Source: Fragilaria crotonensis (lineage: Eukaryota; Bacillariophyta; Fragilariophyceae; Fragilariales; Fragilariaceae). From it: a stretch of 37,292 nucleotides of DNA. The first letter of the stretch is position 1. Each line of letters starts with the position of its first letter. This document shows, in pieces, positions 19,384-28,531 of this stretch. The notes under the pieces are model-generated. The model worked only from the letters and a program-made list of their open reading frames with translations. It was not told the DNA's origin and ran no database searches. The stretch is from the NCBI GenBank assembly GCA_022925895.1, contig JAKSYS010000620.1, positions 1-37,292 of the forward strand, written 5' to 3'. The position numbers were made by a program, and so were the translations under genes.

Positions 19384-20154
19384 TGCTAAATGACATAGAT
19401 GCAATATGCCATGGTCCATATTGTATGCGCCACATCAGATGCTTGGACAATTTGCTCAATCGCAATCGTTGCCTTTCGATTGACGTTGATCTTCTCTCCA
19501 TCAACGCTCATGCCATCCGCGACCCGCCACCTCTGACTTATGGTGTATCATATCACTCAGACACCATGACAAAGTGTTGATGACCAGTGTTGTCGCAAGC
19601 GGAATTTGTGTAATGATGTGTGATATGTGTTATGTGATTTGTGATGTGTGATACTTCGGACTCACACATTCCTGGGTCATCGGTCATCGCAGAACTACCG
19701 TATCGGTATTGCTACACCGCTACGACTGGAGGCGCCGAACAAGGGCTCGTGACTCGTGACTGGAGATACGTCAGTGCAATTTGTACCAGGTGTACTCCAG
19801 GTGTGTCATACTGGGGTACTTGTACTACTGCTAGTACCAGGTACCAGGCTATAGCGTATCTAATATATCTAACATCTAGTAGTACAGTACACATGTCATA
19901 CATATGGATTATGGATATACATGATACTGTCGTACAAGTACAGTACATAATATATATGTGACTGTGGGGGCTCCCCTTTCTCTTGTCAATCGTCCTGGAA
20001 TTCTACAATACGAGTACTAGAGTACAAGGAATCAATCATGATCATGAATCATGTGAATCATTGTGACTCTCATGATTCATCATGAATCCATGAATGAATG
20101 AATCATAGATCATGACACAATTAGCAATCAGTATAACTGGCGGTTGTAGCTACG
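19384..20154. other. intergenic, GTAC-rich then ATGAATCAT-rich
   Basis: No gene is supported. 19780-20030 is rich in GTAC words (ccaggtaccaggc, gtacagtacata). 20029-20116 is a dense cluster of ATGATTCAT/ATGAATCAT units on both strands (see repeat entry). The end is the promoter of the plastid carotene isomerase gene. Confidence 0.45.
20029..20116. repeat. cluster of ATGAATCAT-type imperfect repeats
   Basis: Within about 90 bases the words atgaatcat, atgattcat, tcatgatcatg and atgaatga recur in direct and inverted orientation, giving several overlapping hairpins. The cluster lies 40-125 bp upstream of ATG 20155, so it could be a regulatory array (TGA-[CG]-TCA-like bZIP half-sites) or simple-sequence drift. 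Confidence 0.55.
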
Positions 20155-21333
20155 ATGATACGCATAACTGCTATGTTTGAGGTGTTTCTGGTGCTGCTGG
20201 TGGCTTTAACTGTACATGCATTTGTACCTCATCAGTCTCTGGCGTTGTCCCGTGCAACAAGCCATGGTTCGAAGTGGAGGAACAAGAACTTGTCGATTTG
20301 GCGCGGAACCGATCCATCACAAGTACTAGAAGATGCCGGTGGAGCAGGAACTGCATTACAATTGCTTTCTGTATTGAATACAGCTGCTGAATCAACCTCG
20401 GCGACAGAAATTGCAGCATGGACCTTGGCTTTTTCATCACTTCATATTGGCATGTCGGCGATCCGCAATCGACTTATTCATTCGATTGGAAACTTTGCCG
20501 ACGTACAATTACGACTCGTCGGTCGAGGCTGGACCCTCCCCGATGAAATTTGGCCTGGAGATGAAGCCGGACAGGAAATTTTCCCCACCGCCGAAATTGC
20601 AGGTCGACAGCTCTATCGAATGGTATACACAGTTGTTTCATTCGCTACTTTGGGGTCGGCATTTCGAGCGTACGTGACGTCAATTCATCAACAACAACCA
20701 ACATCCTACCAACCAATAATGCTAGACATCATGGGGAACCAGTATTCGCAAGACCTGATCCTCCATTTGATCGCAGCTCTTGCCATTGGATGTGCCATTG
20801 GCTCCCTTGTCAATCCTTCACCGCTTTCCCTTGTTCCCGTCTACAAAACAATAACACCCGACAGCAAAGGTAATAACAAGAAGACGAATAACATTATCAA
20901 CGTGGTCCGCGTCGATGCCACCAAACTCCAACCCTACGGCCTGACTCGCATTACCCGACACCCACTCATACTTCCCGTTATTCCATGGTCCTTGGCAACG
21001 GCATGGACTTTGGGAGGACACGATCGAGAGTTTGCACTGTTTGGAATTCTGGCACTCTACAGTCTTGCCGGATGTTATGCTCAAGATTTACGACTTGTCC
21101 GGAACGAAGGGTCAGTGGGGACCGTCTTTTCGGTAAAGGATCAAAATGTAGAACGGTCCATGGCAGATTTTGCGCAGACAACTTCACTCGTCCCATTTCA
21201 AGCGATTTTGGAGGGTCGGCAGGAGCTCGTTCTCCAGGAATTGCCGTGGTTGGCCATTGTACTGGGATCGTTGATTGGCTACCAGATTCAACAGATATTT
21301 GTAGACTGGTTGGTGGGTTTCGCGCAGTACTAG
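20155..21333 (+). CDS. plastid 15-cis-zeta-carotene isomerase-like NnrU membrane protein
   Basis: Z-ISO, a haem-containing NnrU-family membrane enzyme, isomerises the 15-cis bond of tri-cis-zeta-carotene in carotenoid synthesis. 392 codons from ATG 20155 (a second ATG at 20173 also fits). The N-terminus is a signal peptide (MFEVFLVLLVALTVHA) followed by F at the predicted cleavage site (VHA-FVPHQS), the diatom plastid 'ASAF' signature, then a Ser/Arg-rich transit-like region. NnrU/Z-ISO features are PYGLTRITRHP (about 258-268, the His being a family hallmark), several hydrophobic segments and, near the end, TTSLVPFQAILEGRQEL, which matches plant Z-ISO (T-S-x-IPF-AI-x-GRQ). A hydrophobic C-terminal helix closes it. 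It may be Z-ISO proper or a paralogous NnrU protein. Confidence 0.75.
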   Translation: MIRITAMFEVFLVLLVALTVHAFVPHQSLALSRATSHGSKWRNKNLSIWRGTDPSQVLEDAGGAGTALQLLSVLNTAAESTSATEIAAWTLAFSSLHIGMSAIRNRLIHSIGNFADVQLRLVGRGWTLPDEIWPGDEAGQEIFPTAEIAGRQLYRMVYTVVSFATLGSAFRAYVTSIHQQQPTSYQPIMLDIMGNQYSQDLILHLIAALAIGCAIGSLVNPSPLSLVPVYKTITPDSKGNNKKTNNIINVVRVDATKLQPYGLTRITRHPLILPVIPWSLATAWTLGGHDREFALFGILALYSLAGCYAQDLRLVRNEGSVGTVFSVKDQNVERSMADFAQTTSLVPFQAILEGRQELVLQELPWLAIVLGSLIGYQIQQIFVDWLVGFAQY

Positions 21334-21661
21334 GAAGCAACTAAACTGCAGAAGCGCAACACTGAATGTTGCAGTTTTGCAATGTTGAGACAAGTGTCCA
21401 AACAAATGAATGCAATTCAGATCTCGCAAAACAGCCATTGTTGGTGCTGGACCTATGGTGCAACGATTTAGAAACGATGTTTTTTGGCATACCGGTTTTG
21501 CGGGTTGCATACCAGTGTGTCATGCTGTGTACCGGCGGGTGGCAAGTGGCAAGTCACGTTTCTCAGATACTGTACCTGCGTCTGTTGTCGTCCGAAATTG
21601 TCCAGCCACCATTCGAAACTCCTCAAACCTAAAAAGTTCAAGTTTTAACTTGGTCGTCACG
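21334..21661. promoter_or_regulatory. 5' flank of RIO1 kinase
   Basis: 328 bp between the isomerase stop and ATG 21662. An open frame without recognisable content extends upstream of the RIO1 start to 21410 and is likely 5' UTR. No specific site is claimed. Confidence 0.4.
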
Positions 21662-23659
21662 ATGGCCGCTGCAATCCATCCAGGACAGTTTGACGATGCA
21701 GACGATGATGACGAGACCGCGTTCATTGAGATGATGCGCGTAAGGATGAATGCTGTCCAAGTGGCTGTAAATCCTGTGAAAATTGAAACGTTGTACGCAC
21801 CCAAGACTGAAACTGCCAAGACCGTTCAGGTACCAAAACCGATGAGTGCAACCACCAAGCCAGCCATCGTTCCCGTTTCAAATACAAAGAAAGAAATCGT
21901 GAAAGAACCTCCAGTTCCCTTGAAGAAAGATGCTATTCAGCAAATGTATGAAGAAGACTATGACGACTATGTTGATGACGACGATGACTTTATGTACGAT
22001 GACCTCGAGGACGAACTCGTCGGTGGAGGGGGGTCCATGTCTTTGACCATCACCACCAAAGGTCAATCAAACACAAACATGAATCTCTCGCACTCAGTTT
22101 CAAACTCGGTATCAAAAATGCAAGATATGGAATCCTCCAAACAGGTTTCTCATACGGGTCGCGACGATCGCGCCACCTCGGAACAGTGTATGGATCCTCG
22201 GACCCGGTTGTTGCTCTTTCGACTCTTGAGCAGCGGGTTTTTGGAACTTATTGATGGCTGTCTCAGTACTGGGAAGGAAGCCAACGTGTACTATGCCAAG
22301 GCTGGACGCACCAATACAGCGGCACAACGACAACAACAACACAAGGGAGGGCCAGTGGCGCAGCAGTTGCAACCACAACACAAAGGTGGACCGGCTCTTC
22401 CGGAATCGGCTACGGGTATCACGGAGTATGCAATCAAGATTTATAAGACATCGATTCTGGTTTTTAAAGATCGTGATAAGTATGTTTCTGGAGAGCATCG
22501 TTGGCGACGTGGATACTGCAAAAGCAACCCGCGGAAAATGGTCAAAGTCTGGGCCGAAAAGGAGATGAGAAATTATCGTCGCTTAGCGACGGCTGGTATC
22601 AAGTGTCCTATCCCCATTTTGCTCAAGTCTCATGTGCTCATCATGGAATTTCTCGGCCAAGGTGGATGGCCAAGTCCCCGACTGAAAGATGCCACGTTGA
22701 CTGAACGTCGTATGCGCGAGGCCTACGTCCAGACGGTTGTAATTATGCGAGACATGTATCAAAAATGCAAACTTGTACACGGCGATCTGAGCGAATACAA
22801 TCTTTTATGGCACAACAATGAAGTGTTTGTGATTGATGTGTCTCAATCGGTGGAGACCGATCACCCTTCGGCATTGGACTTTTTGCGCAAAGATGCTGCC
22901 AATGTTAATGATTTCTTTCGCAAAACCGGTGGTTTGGATGTAATGACAACGCGTCAATTGTTTGAATTCGTTACAGCACCCCTGGAGAATGACGAGGCCG
23001 AATCGGATTGTCTCGACAAGATTATGAAACACGTTGAATCGACGTCGGCAAGGTTGAGCTCCACCAACGAAGATGATCGTCGAAAGGCGACTCAACAAGA
23101 AGCTGTTGATGAAGCTGTCTTTATGAGTCAGTTCTTACCGCGTAGTCTTAATCAAGTGGCTGAACACGAGATTCGGAAATTGGCCGAGGGTGACGTGGAG
23201 GATACCTATGCACACGCGGTGGCCGCTCTGACGGGAAACGTAGATGTTGTCAAGGCAGTGGCACGCAAAACCGGGCGAGATGAGGGCACATCTGTGCAAG
23301 CCATTCTAAATGGCAAGCCTGATAAAGTTCAACAAGACGAGCCTGGTGAAGCCAAAGTGGCCAAAATTGTTAAATTTGACGACGACGATGGGGAGAGCGA
23401 CGCCGAACAATCGAACGACGAAAGTTGCGACGAATCTGATGTCGATTCCGAAGAGGATAGCGAAGACGGTCCAAGATTTGTCAAGGTTCCCAGAAGTGCT
23501 GAACAATTGGAAGCCGAAAAGCGAGCTGTCCGAGAGATGCGAAAGGCCAATAAAAAGACTGTAAAGGAATCGACAGGGGAAAAACGCAAAACAAAGATCA
23601 AGAAAAAGGACAAGAAGCGCGCGATCAACAAATCGAAGACGGGAAACAAGAAGAAATAA
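21662..23659 (+). CDS. RIO1: RIO1-type atypical protein kinase/ATPase
   Basis: RIO1 acts late in cytoplasmic maturation of the 40S ribosomal subunit. I choose ATG 21662 (MAAAIHPGQF), which opens the acidic N-terminus, over the open upstream extension. Residues ~98-125 are Asp/Glu/Tyr-rich. The kinase starts near 180 (RLLLFRLLSSGFLELIDG) with the nucleotide loop STGKEANVYYA (~200-210), the catalytic Lys in YAIKIYKTSILVFKDR, RIO1-specific sequence VSGEHRWRRGYCKSNPRKMV, the catalytic loop VHGDLSEYNLLW (~371, Asp and Asn present) and the metal-binding FVIDVSQSVETDHP (~389). A Gln/Gly-rich insert separates the P-loop from the Lys strand. The acidic, then Lys-rich C-terminus (KKKDKKRAINKSKTGNKKK) is usual for RIO1. 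All key residues are intact. Confidence 0.95.
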   Translation: MAAAIHPGQFDDADDDDETAFIEMMRVRMNAVQVAVNPVKIETLYAPKTETAKTVQVPKPMSATTKPAIVPVSNTKKEIVKEPPVPLKKDAIQQMYEEDYDDYVDDDDDFMYDDLEDELVGGGGSMSLTITTKGQSNTNMNLSHSVSNSVSKMQDMESSKQVSHTGRDDRATSEQCMDPRTRLLLFRLLSSGFLELIDGCLSTGKEANVYYAKAGRTNTAAQRQQQHKGGPVAQQLQPQHKGGPALPESATGITEYAIKIYKTSILVFKDRDKYVSGEHRWRRGYCKSNPRKMVKVWAEKEMRNYRRLATAGIKCPIPILLKSHVLIMEFLGQGGWPSPRLKDATLTERRMREAYVQTVVIMRDMYQKCKLVHGDLSEYNLLWHNNEVFVIDVSQSVETDHPSALDFLRKDAANVNDFFRKTGGLDVMTTRQLFEFVTAPLENDEAESDCLDKIMKHVESTSARLSSTNEDDRRKATQQEAVDEAVFMSQFLPRSLNQVAEHEIRKLAEGDVEDTYAHAVAALTGNVDVVKAVARKTGRDEGTSVQAILNGKPDKVQQDEPGEAKVAKIVKFDDDDGESDAEQSNDESCDESDVDSEEDSEDGPRFVKVPRSAEQLEAEKRAVREMRKANKKTVKESTGEKRKTKIKKKDKKRAINKSKTGNKKK

Positions 23660-24127
23660 GTCTAACGACCTCTAGCTGCAAGATTTCTCTTCTCGTCCTG
23701 CGCCCTACACTGCTGTTTAGTTTCTACCGGTAGACAGCGCCACTTGGTGGTTCTATCGTATAATAGGTGAGGAGTGAGCACCGATGTGATGTTCCCGATG
23801 TACTCTAAATTGGCATCAAGGCTTCTATCATACGGTAGATACTTTTCATTATTAGTAGAGCAGGTGGTGCTACTCCAGTACCGGAAGAATAAAACATCAG
23901 CGTGGTTTCATAATTCGTACGGCGGAACGTACTACAAGTACCTGGTAGTCAACCACACTCTCGTAGAATGCACTGGCACAGTCGTACCAGGTACTGATAT
24001 GGATTTTTGGTAGATCTCATTGCTCAAATCGATCTTGAAATGCGATGGATCTTGACACTGCCGTTGCGGAATAAAACGCGAGAAGTGAATATTTCATCGT
24101 GTGGCAACCCTGACGGTGACGAGAAGC
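23660..24127. other. intergenic
   Basis: Spacer between RIO1 and the HMA-domain gene. 23850-24000 shows the GTAC/CCAGGTACTG texture. A 79-codon open frame at 23774-24013 has no recognisable features and is not called. Confidence 0.4.
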
Positions 24128-24766
24128 ATGGAGATTAAGAACAAAGATGAAACGGCACCAAAGAATGAGTCATTATTGCAGGAAGAAATGAAGGATGATA
24201 ATCTCAAACGAGGTGTGGTGGCGGGTCTCTTGAGTTCAAGCTGCTGTCTGTTGCAGCTGCTATTGAACGCCTTGAGCTGGTTCAACGTGATTCATGTTGG
24301 TTGCGCTGGTTTCAACAAACTATTGGGCCCCCCGCGTCCGTTTCTTCGCACAATCACGTTTGGATGGCTCGGTCTGTGTTGGTACAATACTCCTTCCAAG
24401 CGGAGAGGGAAAATGTTGCGTGCGACTCTAGTGACAATGGCGCTCATGTTCCTGCCTGAGATCCTGGAGGTTTGGGACAGCTCACATCCTATCATTCGAC
24501 ATAGTCTCACGGTCTCACCATCGATGAAAGAACAATGGGTTGAACGACAATTTGTCGTTCACAATATGGGATGTGAAGGATGCCAATCGGCTGTCCGAAA
24601 CTTGTTGGAGTTATCACCGCATGTCGAAATGGCGCAAGTGGAGTGGGAGTCCGGCAAGGTATCTGTATTCGGCTCGTCCGTGGAAAGCTTGGATATGGAT
24701 TCGTTGGGTGAGCTCTTGCATCGCCATGGTTACGAACTCGATAGTGATCTGGTTAACGAAAGTTGA
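24128..24766 (+). CDS. MerT-like membrane protein fused to heavy-metal-associated (HMA) domain
   Basis: 212 residues from ATG 24128; a GTG at 24101 is in frame but is not expected to start a nuclear gene. Residues ~30-50 hold a membrane segment with adjacent cysteines (GLLSSSCCLLQLLLNALSWF), like the vicinal Cys pair in the first helix of mercury transporter MerT, followed by HVGCAGFNKLLGPPRPFL and further hydrophobic helices (ITFGWLGLCWY; TLVTMALMFLPEIL). The C-terminal ~70 residues form an HMA domain with the metal-binding motif MGCEGC at ~146-151 and the usual beta-alpha-beta layout (VEMAQVEWESGKVSVFG). This is the MerT-MerP arrangement on one chain. It probably moves a soft metal (Cu, Zn, Cd or Hg) across a membrane; the metal is not told by sequence. 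Confidence 0.7.
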   Translation: MEIKNKDETAPKNESLLQEEMKDDNLKRGVVAGLLSSSCCLLQLLLNALSWFNVIHVGCAGFNKLLGPPRPFLRTITFGWLGLCWYNTPSKRRGKMLRATLVTMALMFLPEILEVWDSSHPIIRHSLTVSPSMKEQWVERQFVVHNMGCEGCQSAVRNLLELSPHVEMAQVEWESGKVSVFGSSVESLDMDSLGELLHRHGYELDSDLVNES

Positions 24767-25241
24767 AAGCTAAGATAGATTGAATACTCTACCCTGGCAA
24801 TCTGACGTCGAGAACCTTAGCTAGTACAAGGTCTAATGCCTCACTTAGTATAGTGCTCAGAAATTGACAAGAAGAGAAGGCACAAGGCGTGAACTCTAAT
24901 GTGTCATAATGACTGATGATGATGATTTCAAAAGTACTTATATCAATTTTATATGCATGGATGTATGAATACCACATATCACATAATTCACATATTCATA
25001 TGACGTATGATATGACTGTACCAGACTCCAAATTCCAAATGCTGGAATACCAGTGTACAGTACTACTAGTACGCTGAGAGATGAGAGATCTGACCAACTG
25101 ACCTGCGACACTGCGACGAAGGTGGCAATTGGAACGACCATGAACCATGACCAAACGCCCTGAGGGATGAAACTCGCTATTGTTCACATGCTTCTCTTTG
25201 CCGGGCGTGTTCATTCCTTGAATCCACTGCATCATTTACGA
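24767..25241. other. intergenic / 5' flank of SLX1
   Basis: No gene is supported. 24940-25080 contains repeats of ATATGA/CATAT and GTAC words. In-frame sequence from ATG 25167 (MKLAIVHMLLFAGRVHS) could extend SLX1 by 25 hydrophobic residues, which I judge less likely than the start at 25242 because SLX1 is nuclear. Confidence 0.4.
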
Positions 25242-26573
25242 ATGATTTCTTCATCTCCCCCAAAACGACAAAAGCGAACTATTGTCAGCTCCCATTTTCA
25301 TTGTTACTTGCTGAATTCCTTGGATCCCAATCATCCAGTCAAAACGTATGTGGGCTTTACTGTAAGTTATTGTGACTGCGTTACCAAAGGCCTATCCTAA
25401 TTTCCGTCATATGTTACTCATTGCCTACTATGTTCGAATACATTCTTTCAATGGAACGTCCACTTCTACTTCAACCAACGCAACGTAGACCGACCCACAC
25501 CGTCGCATACGACAACACAATGGCGTTTTGAAGGCAGGTGGAGCGCGGCGAACTAGACGATCGGGTCGACCATGGCAGTTCGCCTGTATCGTGCACACGG
25601 ATTTCAAACCCAACGAGCGGGGTTGCAATTCGAATGGGCCTGGCAACACTGTGACAAGTCTATTGCCGTGCGGAGTGCCTTGGGAGACCAACAAGCCAAG
25701 AAGCTCAAGAGTAAACGAGGTGTCTTTGGTCAATTGAGTATTTTGAAAACGCTAGTGACAGAGTGTGAAGATACGTATGTGGATGCTTCCGATTTGACAA
25801 TATACTTTTTTGATGAAAAGACCAAGGCGTCGTTTGAGAAGATCAAATTAGAATCTGGCCTCGATTTGCCTGAGCGAGTGCGCTCCGTCCAGGTTGGATC
25901 CTTGGAAGAAATGCTCTTTTGGAAAGAACGTGGAAACAAGAAACAAAGTCATCTGGAGGAGGAAGAGGAAATAATTGAGAGGCTAGATCGATCAATTCCG
26001 TTGGATTGCATATTGTGTTCCCGACCTATCCAAGTTGAGGAACAATTTGTGGCATGTCCCGAGTGCTTGCGACAAATGCACGGCATTTGCAGCGATGTGC
26101 ACTCAGACGAAGGTGACGGTCTTTGTCCGCGCTGTGATGCCCTGATTGATCGTGATGGGTCCTCCTTTGAGAGTGAGGAGTTCTCGTCAGACGAGGACGA
26201 TACTGATCCAAAATCGAGTCAAATCACAAGAAGTCTTCAAGGGTTGCGCATCTATGAGCACGACGATCTTAGCATCGATTCGTTCGACGAACTTCTGGCG
26301 CCTCCAAAAATGGAGCCTAGATCGACAACAGAGCGAGCGACTTTCGAATCCCTTGACAATTGTGTAATCGCCAAGCCTAGCCCTGATGGTGAAATCCTGT
26401 ACTTGTCTGACACCGATGACTCTTTCATGAAGGTCACTCCTTTGAAGACGCAACAAAAAAATGCGGATGTCGTTTGTTGGACAACCGATGACTCCGTCAT
26501 GGAAATTTCACCTCCTAAGCGCAAACAATCAGAGCCTTCTCGAGATAGTGTGATTGATTTATGCTCGCCATAG
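25242..26573 (+). CDS. SLX1: SLX1 structure-specific endonuclease subunit (one frame change)
   Basis: SLX1 with SLX4 cuts branched DNA such as Holliday junctions and flaps. I choose ATG 25242, whose product begins with a basic nuclear-type segment (PPKRQKR). Exon 1 ends at 25361 before GTAAGT, exon 2 begins at 25489 after CGTAG (127-nt intron). The GIY-YIG nuclease is seen as CYLLNSLD ... TYVGFT, then DPHRRIRQHNGVLKAGGARR with the catalytic Arg, then GFQTQRAGLQFEWAWQH with the catalytic Glu. The frame changes at the CACAC of 25594-25598. A C4HC3-type zinc module follows at about 26007-26137 (CILC ... CPEC ... CPRC), as in all SLX1. The C-terminus is acidic with short hydrophobic-acidic patches (EILYLSDTDDS, SVIDLCSP) that look like SUMO-interacting motifs. 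Confidence 0.85.
26241..26366 (+). repeat. SLX1 3' coding segment also present, decayed, at 28901-29026
   Basis: About 126 bp inside SLX1 (from gggttgcgcatctatgagca) aligns base for base with 28901-29026 without gaps, differing at roughly one position in six. Here it is in frame within the gene. Confidence 0.85.
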
Positions 26574-27436
26574 CTAATAGATCAGAATTATCCTATCGAA
26601 ATTGTGGATTGTTTTGCGTCAACACAGCATTGTAACCGAAGGTAAAATTCAAACCGAGAGAATCTTCTGTTTGATCAGGTTCGCGACTTTCGATTCCTGC
26701 GATCGAAAATCCACCTTTGCCAGAGAACAGCACGCCGCGGCGTCATATTTGATTTTGCGAGAAATCTTGCGAGCAGCGTCTTCGGTAGTCAGCGCATCAC
26801 TTCGCCATCCCCACCCTTTCGTCTCTTGCGACCAGCTCGTCCATTACTGTTCATGCATCGAGCGTGTCCTTCGGCTTGGGCCATTTCGTCCTGTTCCTTG
26901 TCGTTCACAGCTTCGTCTTCCCCTCCACTCTGATGCCACAATCGCATCAATTAGAGTCCCTCAAGACGGTTTAGTAGCCGCAGACAAGAGCTCCATGTGG
27001 TTGACAGACAGTGCTTTCGTTTGTCATGAATTATCGAAACGAATAGAACTTCGGGCGAAAACAGCGGCTGCAGTTAGTGTTGAAATTGAAAACCCTGTGC
27101 CAAGATGCCGAATGTTAGCCGACGAAAGAGATATAAGAAGTTCCAAGCATGTCAGGCTCCGCACTACCGGTAGGCCTCATCAACAAAGCTATTCTGCTGT
27201 TTGTAAGCTAGGTTAAACCTGGTCTATGCTGACGGGTTTGACATACACTAACCATTTAGCGTTAACCACCTACGGTTCCGTCGCGAAGCCATCAAATTCG
27301 TGAGCGCGGAATACCGACCTCTTGTCCTCGAATTGCTTGTTGGTTGTACCAGGTACTTGGTTAAGAGTATACTCCAGTGCTCACGGTCTACGAGACACTA
27401 TAACAACGTAATTGGTAGGTCGTCGGTCCATTTTTG
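26574..27436. other. intergenic containing decayed BRF1 3' end
   Basis: 26640-26932 is a degenerate copy of the BRF1 3' coding end (see next entry). From 26933 to 27436 I see no gene; the plus-strand open frame 26602-27216 is antisense to the BRF1 remnant and shows no domain. 27330-27380 has a short GTAC/ccaggtac patch. Confidence 0.5.
26640..26932 (-). pseudogene. decayed duplicate of BRF1 3' end
   Basis: Minus-strand sequence aligns with 29068-29384, the 3' end of the BRF1 gene, with many substitutions, an 18-base deletion (near 26770) and further small indels. The coding frame is broken and no upstream BRF1 sequence is present, so it is a dead fragment. It retains a Gln codon (CAA, minus strand of 26876-26878) where the main BRF1 gene has TAA at 29330-29332. 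Confidence 0.8.
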
Positions 27437-28531
27437 CTATCGCAACCAGTTGAGGTCAGATTTGAATGCAACATCAGCAAGAAGGAGTCCGTTTCCAGGT
27501 GCACAAGATGGCCTCCGCCGAGGATCAAAGGAACCCGTTTCCAGAGCATGCGCAATATCATCGTCATTTATCTGTCCCAGGCCCAAAGAGACCAGACTTC
27601 CAACTAAAAATCGGATCATCTTGTAGAGGAATCGATCGCCGGTCACACTGAGTTGATAAGTGTGTAAGCCCGGAATAGGGCATGGCGCTGTGTCTCTTTC
27701 AAGCGAAACACTGAATAACGTACAAATTGTGCTCTCTTTCAGTTGTTTTCGCCGATCATCTTTGCCCCTAGGAGCGCCGCGAAATGCACGAAAATCATGT
27801 GTTCCTTGTAGTACAGCGCACGCAGCATCCAGGCTCAACACATCGAAATCATTTCCCACGTGCCAGGTTCGACGCCATTGACTCGGGTCGGGGGTCGGTC
27901 CAAAAGAGAACCTGTATTGGTAAGTCTTGTTCTGTGCATCAAGGGTCGGGTGGAAGGGGCGGTGTTGTTGTAATGGCGAAGGGCAAACGCCTAGGACTGA
28001 AACATCGTCGGGGAGCATTCGGTTCAACACGTGAATCAGGCTGCTCGGCGGCATTCGAAAGGGGATGAAGCAACTATCGTCAAATGCGCTACTTGGGTGG
28101 GGAAGTCGTTTTCCTGGAATCAGTGACGCCGTTTTGGTTGTTTCCCAATCCGGCGACAGACAGTATACCTGTGCGACCATTCCTCTAGCGTGAACACCTT
28201 TATCTGTTCGGCTTGAACCTTCGACGACTATTCTGGACTCATCCACATCACCAAATAGTCTTGATAGATTCGACCGTAGGACTCCTTCAACACTCCTGAC
28301 AAAGCCAGTCTGATTTGCCAAGCTGTTCGCAGCACTCCAACCCGTGAACCTCCCTCCGTCATAACTTACAAGGAAAAGCAAGGAGGTGATGCGATTATCC
28401 TCAAAGTCTGACTTTCTGGTCGCTGACTTGGGAATGAGTTGTCGTCGAAGATTCACACGAGAAACTTGTATAAAGGACCTGCTCGGCACCACGAAAAGGC
28501 ATAGCACGTGCAACAGCTGAAGCAGGATCAT
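27437..28531 (-). CDS. tRNA pseudouridine synthase TruA family, plastid-type presequence
   Basis: TruA enzymes convert uridines at positions 38-40 of the tRNA anticodon arm to pseudouridine. 364 codons, uninterrupted, from ATG 28531. Residues 1-18 are a signal peptide (MILLQLLHVLCLFVVPS) followed by RSF, resembling the diatom plastid cleavage motif, then a basic Ser/Arg-rich stretch. The synthase opens with LLFLVSYDGGRFTGW, then the catalytic motif SSRTDKGVHARGMV with the essential Asp at 110, followed by LDAQNKTYQYRF, GTHDFRAFRG and the C-terminal GDRFLYKMIRFLVGSLVSLG that closes the active site. All signature elements are present. Likely a chloroplast tRNA modifier. It lies between the two halves of a duplicated SLX1/BRF1 junction. 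Confidence 0.85.
   Translation of the reverse strand: MILLQLLHVLCLFVVPSRSFIQVSRVNLRRQLIPKSATRKSDFEDNRITSLLFLVSYDGGRFTGWSAANSLANQTGFVRSVEGVLRSNLSRLFGDVDESRIVVEGSSRTDKGVHARGMVAQVYCLSPDWETTKTASLIPGKRLPHPSSAFDDSCFIPFRMPPSSLIHVLNRMLPDDVSVLGVCPSPLQQHRPFHPTLDAQNKTYQYRFSFGPTPDPSQWRRTWHVGNDFDVLSLDAACAVLQGTHDFRAFRGAPRGKDDRRKQLKESTICTLFSVSLERDTAPCPIPGLHTYQLSVTGDRFLYKMIRFLVGSLVSLGLGQINDDDIAHALETGSFDPRRRPSCAPGNGLLLADVAFKSDLNWLR

Noticed and set aside
25572-26573. Independent gene starting at 25572
   Set aside because: The sequence is the second part of SLX1 after a frame change; the catalytic Glu region lies here and needs the upstream GIY-YIG half.
26602-27216. 204-codon plus-strand open frame
   Set aside because: It is largely antisense to the decayed BRF1 3' end and has no recognisable domain or coding texture.
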